34,585 nt of DNA, from assembly GCA_903881585.1 (NCBI GenBank), contig CAIRTW010000357.1, forward strand, positions 1 through 34,585, given 5' to 3'. The number at the start of each line of letters is the position of its first letter. Within the stretch, counting starts at the first letter, position 1. This document shows positions 9,101-19,700 of this stretch, in pieces. A program made the position numbers and the translations under genes. This stretch comes from an uncultured Bacteroidota bacterium (GTDB lineage: Bacteria; Bacteroidota; Bacteroidia; Chitinophagales; Chitinophagaceae). The notes beneath the pieces are model-generated. The model saw nothing but the letters and a program-made list of their open reading frames with translations, searched no databases and was not told the origin of the DNA.

Positions 9101-9951
9101 ATTATGGCGGAGCGTGCAGTACCTCCGAGACTATACCAATAAATGTGGAAGCGCCCCCACTTTCGAACTTCTATGTAAAGCCAAACATTTGTGTTGGTGA
9201 TACCGTTGTAGTAGCGCTCTCCTACAGGTCGCCAAGCGCAACTGTGTTTGCATGGGGTTTTGCAGGTGCGGATACTGTTGCTGCCAATTCAAACAGTGGT
9301 GGCCCATTCAGTTTATCATGGCAGGATACGGGCATACACATACTGTCGTTGATAACTACAACAGATATAGGATGCAGTACACCACCGGTATTTGATACGA
9401 TCATGGTACATGGGTTGCCTGATGCCACGATAAAAGCGCCTGCAAAGGGTGCGGTTTGTGTACACGATACGGTTATACTCAGCGCCGTGAACGATCGTTA
9501 CAATTGCTCATACGCATGGTCGCCGGTACATTTCTTTAGCTACAGGCTTGGCCCGCAGAGCAATAATAATTCGACAATAGAAGGGATCATTGATTATGCA
9601 GGTTATGTAAAATTAACTGTTGTTGATCCGTTCGGGTGCAGGGCAACAGATAGTTTATTTATGGATCCAAAACCCTGCTGCGAGGTGATCTTCCCGAATG
9701 CGTTCACTCCAAATGGAGATAGTCATAATGATGTGTTCCGCCCGATATTTAACGGCTACCACAATTTCCACCAATTCCGGATCGTGAACCGCTGGGGCCA
9801 GACCGTGTTTGAAACGACGAACACCGACCAGGCATGGGATGGTAACTTTAATGGTGTGCCACAGGAGATGGATGTCTATTATTACTACCTGAAATATGAT
9901 TGCGGAGGCGAAACAATGGAGGCTAAGGGCGACGTGACCCTTGTTAGGTAA
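6103..9951 (+). CDS. Multidomain surface protein with gliding motility-associated C-terminal domain (type-B T9SS signal)
   Basis: Secreted Ig-like repeat protein of 1282 residues from the ATG at 6103 (a TTG at 6097 adds only two). Signal peptide 1-27 ends NSYA. Residues 28-345 form the N-terminal domain often seen in these proteins (ASHILGMDLYYTW, an LYGDC motif, and later CVDPDGDNL). Two tandem repeats of about 84 residues start near 521 (NPTLCAPANG and NPTVCAPPNG). Ig-like domains with YSWTGPGGF and YSWAGPAGF follow, then a 'WYTSTTGTG...' Ig-like domain of the CHU_C-associated type and PKD-like domains. Residues 1195-1282 are the gliding motility-associated domain (FPNAFTPNGD...NRWGQTVFE...WDGNFNG...YYYYLKYDC), which acts as a type-B T9SS signal and usually leaves cargo on or near the cell surface. 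A terminator follows. A role in adhesion is inference. Confidence 0.92.
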   Translation: MRKFLSCSIRIALIACALLFTNINSYASHILGMDLYYTWVSGNTYKITAVLYGDCAPSSYTAFSSLPSASPVICIYRGTTYVTSISLNIEAPTDGVDITPVCPSEVGHTQCENSSSTIPGIKKFVYSANYTLPAPVTSTCWQFAYFANNGYYASSSGRSAAITNMLNPSLTSIELVDTLDNSVYAHNSSAQFSVIPTPFFCLNTADSYNPGCVDPDGDNLNIDLISAMDCAYSSGCEFGVPVTYLGTAWTPPATPVSATTPLQVAAGTFSFNSSTGQLNFTPNVIQRSTVVYNIRESRSGSYVGSCQREMNFLVLTCTHTSPTGWIDSSASGTVVDSTHFIVCTNSGPFSLYFDPREPGSPNTITVTSSGLPAGSTFTIAGNGTTTPHATFTWTSTGVAPGTYVFYVTYTDNNCPLSGTTTQAITITVTPAPTVTFSVISAATCSAQEAITIVPGGTGSPWNISVAGTTTQSFPGVTGSFIDSLPPGTDTIYITSAAGSTCNTYAVITVAGSLPITITSSNPTLCAPANGSFTVSGLTPGQSYTIYYTVGGINYTVVMVANASGQITVTGLAPGTYTGVYAASTATGCSSNILTFTLTSITVNITGSFTNPTVCAPPNGTITLSGLTPGATYTLYYTESGTPYTLAETATASGQILISGLPSGTYTGVYVVATTSGCASNTLTFVLVNPADPPPPVLSSNAPVCADSTLQLTATDAVTGLGYSWTGPGGFTSTITDPFISDVQTLASGVYYVTVTNTTTGCSSNASITITVKPTPAAPVLSSNAPCTGTTLDLHATSDAGSTYSWAGPAGFVSFLQNPTISPATVANSGTYTVVATLNGCMSLPGTGTFTVYPTPPAPIVADATYCQFVYIPSLTATGSNLLWYTSTTGTGSATAPAPSDTAAGTTTWYVTQTINGCESPKAPINITVLYLPVFNITGNTIMCAGDSSTFSYSGPALNTPGYVWSIPANATLVSGTSTSSEIGVQFNSPLAQFITLTVSDYGGACSTSETIPINVEAPPLSNFYVKPNICVGDTVVVALSYRSPSATVFAWGFAGADTVAANSNSGGPFSLSWQDTGIHILSLITTTDIGCSTPPVFDTIMVHGLPDATIKAPAKGAVCVHDTVILSAVNDRYNCSYAWSPVHFFSYRLGPQSNNNSTIEGIIDYAGYVKLTVVDPFGCRATDSLFMDPKPCCEVIFPNAFTPNGDSHNDVFRPIFNGYHNFHQFRIVNRWGQTVFETTNTDQAWDGNFNGVPQEMDVYYYYLKYDCGGETMEAKGDVTLVR

Positions 9952-9972
9952 GGAACAATAATAAGTACATTG

Positions 9973-10011
9973 ATGATCCCCGGTACTATTACCCCGGGGA
10001 TCATTTTTTTT
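9973..10011 (+). terminator. Rho-independent terminator after the type-B T9SS gene
   Basis: ATGATCCCCGG (9973-9983) and CCGGGGATCAT (9994-10004) form a perfect 11-bp stem with a 10-base loop, followed by eight T residues. It lies 22 bases after the stop codon and isolates this gene from what follows. Confidence 0.92.
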
Positions 10012-10309
10012 GAAACCTCTATGCTGTAAATAGCCTGTTCCTGCAGAACAATCCCATTATTTGAGGAATTAATTATTTCACTGAAACTATTAGCTCTTAA
10101 ATAATAAATCTAATTAACATATGAATAAAATTAATCATTCGTCTCTCATTAACAAAAAATTATGAAAAATATCACATTAACCCCTTATTTTTATCTCCCG
10201 CTCAATAACTTCGAGTATAGAAGCATTTGTTTGAAATCGCTTTAATTCAGTTAGTTACGGAGTAAAATAGCATCAAATTGTCTTAATAAAAAACGTTTTG
10301 AATTTGTCT
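10012..10309. other. AT-rich intergenic region
   Basis: About 300 AT-rich bases between the terminator and the small signal-peptide reading frame. No coding sequence, RNA gene or strong inverted repeat is seen. Confidence 0.5.
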
Positions 10310-10555
10310 ATGGTTATGAGAAATCTATCAGCAAGTAACGCCACCATTACCGCCGCAATCATGCGCAGGGAGCGGAGTGTACTTGCAATAACCTGTTTGT
10401 TCATACTGTTTATATGCAGTGTCGGCAACAGTGTTTTTGCTCATGGCCATAGCGCGTTATTATCCAGGCCATTTTGATTTCAGAATCAGATATTTGATGT
10501 CGCTGGATCTGGTTTTTTTAGTACCCCTGCTGCAACTGTAATTGCTCCGGGATAA
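10310..10555 (+). pseudogene. Broken or minimal secreted-protein start, related to the giant gene's N-terminus
   Basis: A 55-codon frame from the ATG at 10310 (or 10316) to a TGA at 10475 encodes an N-terminal extension followed by a convincing signal peptide: MVMRNLSASNATITAAIMRR, then a hydrophobic core (VLAITCLFILFICSV) and a cleavage-type end GNSVFA. Only about eleven residues follow before the stop. The same frame continues past the TGA for 25 codons (FQNQIFDVAGSG...TVIAPG) to a TAA at 10553. The giant protein downstream starts MSNFSAS and, after its own extension, has a signal peptide ending SATNSFA, so M-x-N-[LF]-SAS and the overall plan match. I read this as the remnant of another large secreted protein; a genuine small secreted peptide is possible. 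Confidence 0.5.
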
Positions 10556-10785
10556 CAGAAATAGTAGAGAAAGGCGCTGCCTTTCATTTGAATATTTAAA
10601 ATATTATATTCGTAAATAGTTATTTACCCCAAAATTCATAATGTTAGCCACAAGTTAGAGTAAGGTTAATTTTTGTCAGTTTATTTTGGAACCTCAATAA
10701 AATTTGCAAATAACAATAGTCAGTTCCTTTTTTAGTAAAGTTTAGCACACACAATTTTAAAAACTTTTTAAATCGCCCCCGGTTT
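10556..10785. other. Intergenic region upstream of the giant gene
   Basis: 230 AT-rich bases. ATAAAATTTGC near 10700 and TAAAGTTTAG near 10737 are loosely like the Bacteroidota -7 box, but neither has a convincing partner, so no promoter is called. No Shine-Dalgarno sequence precedes the ATG at 10786 (CCCCCGGTTTATG). Confidence 0.4.
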
Positions 10786-13700
10786 ATGAGCAATTTTTCC
10801 GCAAGCAGCAACAGTACAAACGCAGTAGCAACCAACCAGACGACCGCTACGCCAAGATCAACCACAAAGACATTTAGCAGAGCGCTATCTGCGATCGTAA
10901 ACATGAAACGACTACGACTTGTCGTCTGTAGTCTGCTGTTGGCAATGCTGGGCGTATTTTCTGCGACAAACAGTTTTGCTACTACCTATACTACTACCTA
11001 CTCGGGTGGCGGAACTCTGGCGCAAACTGTTTATCCCGGTCAGAGCAACGTTGTGATCTATTCATTCTCTGCGGCGCAATCCACTACGCTCAATTACTTT
11101 ACTGCGTTCACATTTACCACTACCGGAACCGCGACAACCACGGACATCTCGAGCTATAGTGTGTATATGAATAATACAACCTTGGGGACTCTAGCTCCAG
11201 TATGTATCGGCACGGTGGCGTGTACCGGTGGGGCTGCGACCTACTCGATACCCGTTGTTAATAGGTTATCCCTTGCTGTTGGCAACACCTACTTATTTAC
11301 CATCCTTGCTAATTTTAAAACTACGGCCTCTACTTCCCCGGCACACACAATAGCTGTGAATTCAGAATATGCAGCCGCATTTACATGGGGTAATGTTGCA
11401 ACTATTGCAAGTGCGGGCTCAGCTCCAGCGGGCAGCGCAGCTACAACTGCAGCAAATAATGTCTCCAGTTATTTCCCAATGACAGCCGGTTTGCAGACAT
11501 ACACTGTTCCTGCTGGTTGTACACATCTTGCTATCACTGCAGCGGGGGCGCAGGGAGGCACAAATGGTGATTATTTTGCCAGTCCGAATTATTATGTTAG
11601 CGGAGGTGGGCTTGGTGGCCTGGTGACAGAAACGGTTACGGCAACTGCGAGCGGTGTTTATACAGTGATGGTAGGTGGAGTTGGTGGAAATGTTCCCGCT
11701 GCGGGAACAGCAGGTGGCCCCGGTGGGTTTAACGGCGGTGGTGCTGGTGGATCTAATGGTACTGCTTTTCAGGCTGGCGGCGGTGGCGGCGGTGCTACAT
11801 ATGTATGTGGCGGTGTCTTTACAACTTCTTCTTCTAATTTGCTGGTGGTTGCCGGCGGCGGCGGCGGTGCCGGTCTTGCAAATACACCATTTGATGGAGA
11901 TCGGGGCGGCCTTGGCGGAGGTGCTACCGGTGCAGCAGGTTATTCAGCTAATGCGCTTAGTCCTTCGTTATGCGGACAAGGTGGCTCACAATCTGCCGGT
12001 GGCGCAGCTGGTACCAGCGGCGGTGGCGCGGGCAGTGCTACAGGTCTCACTGGTGCTACTGGTTTAGGTTTAGGCGGCGGCGGCGGCGGCGGTTATTTTG
12101 GTGGCGGTTCAGGCACTAATGGCGGCGGCGGCGGCGGCTCATCTTTTGTCCCTTCATTTGCAACTGCGGGCACTAATTCGCAAGGTATTAATTATAGCAA
12201 CGGATATGTGATCATCACTCCTTTATTTAATGTTACCGGCGGCGGCAATTATTGCAGCGGCGGTTCTGGCGTTACTATCGGGCTGGATGGTTCTGTTTCG
12301 GGTGCAAGCTATCAGTTATATAATGGCGCAGCTACTGTGGGCAGCCCGGTTGCTGGTACAGGTTCAGCGATCACTTTCGGCACTACGTTTACAGCTGCAG
12401 GTACATACTCGGTTGCTGCTACCAGCCCCAATGCAGGTATGCTTGGTACTGCAACAGTAACTATAATTGCAGCGCCCAACCTTACGGGCTGGTCATCGCC
12501 TACAGCGCCTACTACCTGCTCTGAAGCAGGAAATGTAATAACAGTGAATTGCTCTACACTTGTTGCTGGCACCTATACCGTTACTTACAGTATATCAGGT
12601 GGTGCAACTGGTTCCGGGCTTACAGCGGTTCTTACAATGGGCGGCGGCGGAACAGGTACTTTTACCACCCTCCCTATTACATCAGGAGTATCAACAACAG
12701 TAACTGTTACACAGATAACAAATACAACCGGTTGCAGCACAGCACAGGGTACCAGCAATACGGTGACCTTCTCCGTTACTGCTTCTCCGGTACTTACCGC
12801 AGGTGTGGGTGTAACTGAAGATAACATCGGCACCAACCCGATCACTTTCACCTACGGTTCGGTTTACCAGAGTGCAATAACCATGATCACAGCACAGCTT
12901 GGATCTGGCCCAATATATACACTTACCCCTACTACAGACTATACAACTACTTCCAGTGCAATAACCCTGATTCCTAATACCGGAGATCATTACCTGACTA
13001 CTTCGGGTAATTATACTATTACGGTATATGCGCCCGGTTATTCGGCTTGTAATGCAGTTGTTTACCAGACGATTGCTTCGGGTAATGCTACACACCTCGT
13101 GGTAACTACTGCGCCTGTAGCATCGGGCACCGCACCGGGCCTTACTACGCAGCCAATAGTTACTGCTGAAGATATATACGGTAATGCAGCTACCACTTAT
13201 GGCACGTCTGTAGTTGCAACTGCAGTTGGCAGCTCATGGACGATAGGAGGCACAAGCACATCGGCCACTACTTCGGGTGTAGCCAATGCGTTCAACTTTA
13301 CGGCTACCTATGTGAGCAGCCCGTACGCAACTGTTTTGTTTACAAGCGGTTCGCTTACGGTATCGGCTTCTTTCAGTATTCCAACACCGAGCGCAAGCCC
13401 AATGACCTGGTACACAAAAGTTACAGGGGCTTCTGCAAACTTAACAACTACTGCAGCCTGGACATCTGATCCGCTGGGTGGCGTGGGTGCAACTCCGTTC
13501 CCTTCTGATTTCACTTTGGCCAACCGCACGTGGGATATCTATTATGGCAGCAGTCCTTCTTATACCAGCGACTGGTCTGTAGCAGGCACTGTAAACGTAG
13601 GCGATGGCACAGACCCCATCACTTTCGTGTTGCCTTCCGCCTATGCTCTTTTAGGTACAGTGAATGTTGCCAACTACGGAACACTGGATTTCAACAATGC

Positions 13701-16700
13701 AAATATACCGGCATTGGGTACCGTGGCATCGCTCAGTACGTTAGTTTTTGACGGATCTGCAAGTTATATTTTCCCTAATTCAACAGGTATGAATTACGGT
13801 AACCTGACCTTCAATACTACCGGCAATACAAGTTTCACGAATCCGAGCGCTACCACATTTACAGTTAATGGTAATTTAGTTGCACAGGGAACGGGTACTA
13901 CTGAGACCAATGCCGCGCTGCTAATGATTGGAAATACAGGGAATATCGCCTACACATTCAATATTGGAGGAAACTTCACTTTGAAAAATTCTTCTTCTGT
14001 ATATGCTATTGGTGCAGGCGCTGCAAATACACCTGTTGTTACCTTTAATATAGCGAAAAATGATTCCGTGTTTGGAACTGCTGCTATATTCAATGGTTAT
14101 TTCACAACGGTTGGAACCGCAAATGAGATCACGATCAATCTGAATGGAGGAACTGGCCCTTCTAATCCGCAGATAATGTATAGCGTGTTGCCGGCAGCTT
14201 TTTATTGCATGGCAAATTTGAATATTGCTGCCGGTTCTACCGGTTTGATACCTTCAAATACTACCTACACTACCATGGATGCAAGCAATGCTACCCAGTA
14301 TTGCAGCATGACGGTGAATGGGACACTGATGATAGGAGCATCGGGCCTGATATTTGACCAATGGACGACACATAATTACCCGATAACAATAGCAAATTCC
14401 AGCACTGCGACGTTAATGATAGCAGACCCGCTTGGTATTTATAATGTAGCGGCTACTTATCATTCATTCGGTCATATTTCTGCCCTTACATTTAATACGG
14501 GTGCTAACTATGTGTTTAATGGTACCACTACGCAGGTTACCGGTACATCATTCCCTGCAATGACGCTATCCGGCTCTGGTTCGTTCACTTGTAACAACCC
14601 TGCGGGTGTGACGCTTACGAATGCACTTACGGTGGCTTCCGGAACTTCAATGAACCTGGAAACCGGTGCAATGAGCACGACAAACCTTACAGTTAACAGT
14701 GGCGCGAATGTGAATGTGGATAATGGTAATTTCAGCGCAGCGCTAGGTACCTATACCGGCATCAAGCTAAACTATGTGAATCTTGGTAATAACAACTTAA
14801 CTGTTAGTACTGCTAATACAGAATGGCCAGCTTCGCTCAGCGGTAGTGTAAACATCAATAAACCAGGTGCCACTATATCTCTTAATGCAAGTAAGGTATT
14901 ACCAGTATTAGCTACTTACGGCAACATGACATTAACTTCAGGCACACTTTCTGCGGGGAGCAGCAATATATCACTGACCGGTAACTGGAGTAACAATAAT
15001 GGTACTTCGGCATTTACACCGGGTACAGGTATTGTAAGTTTTACAGGTACTGCGGTGCAAACTTTAGGCGGTACTTTCCCGACTACATTTAATACGCTTA
15101 ATATCAATAACTCGGCAGGATCAACTGGCGTAACATTGAACGTGACTGGTGGAACACCTACTACAACTTTTGCATCAGGCAGTACGGTGCAATTACAGCA
15201 GGGCGTGTTGACTACAACTACGGCCCTAGCTATGAGCAGCGGTTCTAATATGACAAGAGATGGTGGTACCATCAGCGCTACACCGGGAACTTATTCTGGT
15301 GTGAACCTCAGCTACGCTGACCTCGGTAATAACATCGCTGTGACAACCGGAAACGAATGGCCAACCAGCTTTAACGGTAATGTAACTGATAATAAGGCTG
15401 CAACCGTGACATTGAATACTGCATCGTACGCAGTGACTGGCAATATTACACTTAACAGTGGTATCCTTGCTGCGGGGTCGAATGCAATTTCACTAACAGG
15501 TAACTGGACAAACAACAACGTTGGCGCAACACCGCTCACTGGTACAAATACGGTAACATTAAACGGCAGCGGGTCGCAGACTATTGGTGGAACGTACATC
15601 AGCACGTTCTACAATCTTACGCTTGGTGCAGCAGCAAGCCTTACTTACAATGCCGCGGTGACCAATACCCTGGCCTTAGGAAATTTCAACCTTACAACCA
15701 ATACAAACACGTTCACTTGTCCCGGCAATGTTCCGGTGACACGTGGTACCGGTTATGTTATAGGTAACCTTTATAAAACTACCGTTACTTCTCCTATCAA
15801 TTTTGAAGTAGGCGATGCAAACTATGCACCTGTCAGCCTTGCGCTCACAGGGGCGCCTACGGGAAGCATAGGTGTAGCTGTTACACACGGTAACCACCCT
15901 GCACTTGGCGGTACCGGTTCTGTTATTGACGGTTCAAATGATGTTGCCCATTACTGGACGATCACCGGAACAACCGGTACGGCTCCAACTACAGTGGCGC
16001 CAACCTTTACCTATAACACAGCTGATGTTGATGGTGGTGTGGGTTCAAATACCGGCTACCAGGCACAGGTTTATAATTCAGGTACATGGGGCCCTGCAAT
16101 ATCTGCAGGTGTTGTGAATACAATGACACCAACGCCATCTACTTCATTACCTGCATCGGCCACTTATGTAGGCGCCTTTGCTATAGGCAATGTACCTCCC
16201 GGTATGCCAAGGTCAATGTTCGCAAACTATACTCCTCCAACCGAAGACAACCTCAGTACACTTCCTATTACATTTACTGACAGTGGCTCATGGGCAGAAA
16301 GTTTCACCCTTGTTACTGCTCAGAGAACCGGAAGCACTGTTATCAGTACACTTACCTCAACTGTTGATTATATTGTGAATGGTCCAGCGGGTACACTCAG
16401 CCTGCTACCAGGCGGCGGCGGACATACGTTCCTGGATACTGCAGGTTTTTATACGATCACTGTTTATTCATCAGGTTATACAGGTTCTTCAGTTGTACAA
16501 CAGGTGCTTCCTGGTGCTGCAAACCATTTAGTAATGGGCACGCCGCAGCCATCTGGCCCTTCTACCAATGGCGGTACGCTTGGTGTGCAACCTACGCTGA
16601 CTATTGTTGACCAATATGGTAACCTTACCACGAGCTCGGCTGTTATCACCGCAACTGTTGGCGCAGGCACATGGACACTTGGTGGCCTAAGTACATCGGC

Positions 16701-19700
16701 TACTGCATCTTCAGGCAGCGTTTCGTTTAGCTCGGACGCGCTCACTGCTACAAGCCTTGGCCCCGTAACAGGAGCTACAATTGTATTCAGCAGCCCTGGT
16801 ATTACTTCGGTTACTTCAAATCCGTTCAGTATCGTTCCGCCGAACTCGCCTGCGCTTAGTTCAGCAGCGGGTGCAACAGTTGATAATCCGTTTACTATTA
16901 CGTTCACCGATAACGCTACATGGCGTGGTGGTGTTTCTGCCACCGGTGTTACCGTTAACGGTACTACATTACCATCATTGGCCTGGTCATTGTCTTCGGG
17001 AGCGCTTACTCTTACACCATCTGCATCTTCGTTGTTGCAAACTGCAGGCACTTATACAATTACTGTAAGCTCAACTGGCTTCGCTGCAACATCTTGTGTG
17101 CAGGTGATAGGTGTAGGTGCACCTAACAAGCTGATAGTGACCACACAACCTGCTGCTCCTACTTATAATGGCGGCACACTTGCTACCCAGCCGGTAGTAA
17201 AAGTGGCCGATCAGTATGGTAACCTGGAAAGCGGAAGTACAGCAATTGTTACCGCAGCGGTTGGCGCTGGCAGCTGGTCTATAGGCGGCCCGTCACTTAC
17301 TGCTACAGCGTCTGGTGGCTTAGCATCTTTCAGTAATCTTACAGCTACCAGTGGTGCATATGTAACCGGCGCTACGATTAGCTTCACCAGCCCAGGTCTG
17401 GCTTCAGTAACTTCGGCGCCATTCAATATCCCTGGCCCTGCGACAAATATTTATTATAACATCAACTCTACAGGAGCGCTTGCCGATCTGAGCCTTACAA
17501 CCAGCTGGACTACAGACCCTGTAGGCGCAGCGGCAGGTAATATTGGTTCCGGAGTAAATCCTGCCAACTTTACTGCCCCAAGCTCAGAGTTTATTGTGGT
17601 AAATGGCACCAACCCTGTATTGGCAAATACATGGACTGTAAGCGGCCTGGGGTCGTATATAGTAGTGGGCAACAGCAGCAGCACCATTAATTTCTCAGCA
17701 GGTACATTCCAGATTGCGGGTACTGCGAGCATCAATGTGACTGCGAATGCAACCTTGACATATAATAATTCTACATTACCAACCTTTGGTACTTTGAGCT
17801 CTTTAAGTACGGTAGTTCTGACCGGTACGCAGACAATACCTAATTCAGTGAACTGGGGTAACCTTACTTATTCAGGTGCTACTACTGGTACCCTTACTAC
17901 GGGCATATATAACATTGCGGGTAGCTTCTCCCAGACTAGTGGTACTGTCACTTTCCCTACGGCGGGCGCGGTGATAACGATTAACATCGGTAAAGATTTT
18001 AATCTTAGTGGTGGCCAGTTTAACCTTGCAACACAAGCAACATCTGTTTCTGCAATGTATGTGTATGGTAATTTCTACCTGAGCGGAGGCACATTCTACA
18101 GCAATGCTTCAAGCGGAGGTAACATTACTTTGTACGGTAACTACAGCAGGACTTTAGGTAGCATAATGGGTGGTACTTCTTACTATGTAAATTATACTTT
18201 TGCCAATACGGCTTCGACGCTTGCAAGTCCGCAGCATTTTATTCATACTTCAAGTGGCGCCACTTTCGCAGAACAGTATGTAATAACCAGTGGTGTAACT
18301 GTACAGATGGACGGTAATTTTGTGAGTAATACAACAAATAACGTTTGGTCTGTTTCCGGTGTACTTAATATGCAGGGTTTTGTATATAGTGGTACAGGTG
18401 CCCAGTTTACTCTTTATGCGGGCGGTACGCTGGTTACACAACATGCGCAGGGCATTAGCTCTACAGCATTAACTGGTTGTCTCCAGAATACCGGTGCAAA
18501 AACGTTTAATGGCCCAAGTAATAACATCATATTTAATGGCACATCAGCCCAGGTTACCGGTAACTTATGCCCAACCACATTTGGTAATGGTTATTATATG
18601 ACTATTAATAATGCTGCCGGAGTAACGGTGACGAACACTACACAATTTTCCGCAGCTGGGAGTATCCTGAATCTGCAAAATGGACTGTTAGCTAATTCTG
18701 CCGGCAACCTGATTTTTGGAGCAGGGTCTTATGTGATGGTTGATAATGGTACTTTCTCAGTTACTCCTACTGCATACGCCGGGGTAAATGTGGAATACGC
18801 TAATCTTGGTTACAACCAAACAGCAGTAACAACGGGTCTTGAATGGCCGAATGCAGGATTCCAGAGCAATATTATTGTGAACAAACCTGGTGCTACCGTT
18901 TCTCTGAATGCTAATAAAGTGCTGACCAATACGACCACATCGGCGATCACACTTACCGCAGGAACACTTGATGCAACAACAAGTAACTATACTATCACAA
19001 CAGCGTGTAACTGGACGAACAATTCAGGTTCTTCTGCGTTTGTATCGCGTGGTGGTACGGTAACGTTCAATGGAGGTTCGGGAACTATAGGCGGTAGCTA
19101 CGGCACCGGTTTTAATATCCTTACGATCGCCGCCAATACAACGCTTAGTGCAGCTACTACTTTTGCTTCAGGTAAAACGCTGAACCTTCAGTCGGGTACT
19201 TTCAGCAATGGCTCTAACTTGTCGATGAGCAGCGGTTCAAATGTGACTGTTGATAATGGTACACTAAATACTGCTCCGTCTGTTTACAGCGGAGTAAACC
19301 TTACATACACTTCATTGGGTGCAAACACAAGCATCACCACCGGCGGCGAATGGCCAGCTTCATTTACGGGTAATGTGGTTGTGAACAAAACAGGGCAGAC
19401 AATTACTCTTGGCGGAAATAAAGCTGTAACCGGTCCAGTAACTATTACAGCAGGTACGCTGGATGTGTCTGCGAGCAACTATGGTATTTCGCTGACAGGT
19501 ACATGGACTAATAACGGTACGTTTAATGCAAGAAACGGTACGGTAACATTCAATGGTAGCAGTGCACAGACTAACGCTGGCTCTTCAGCAGCGTTCTACA
19601 ATCTTACATTGAACAATACGGCAGGTCTTACATTAGGACTGAATACAACCGTGTCCAACCTGCTTACACTTACCAATGGTGTTATTACTACGGGTATCCG

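Noticed and set aside
10475..10477. TGA at 10475 read as selenocysteine or programmed read-through.
   Set aside because: No selenocysteine element is visible after it, and a second stop follows 25 codons later; decay is simpler.
11491..12225. Collagen-like repeat in the glycine-rich segment.
   Set aside because: Glycines come in runs, not at every third position, and hydrophobic beta-like segments are interspersed.
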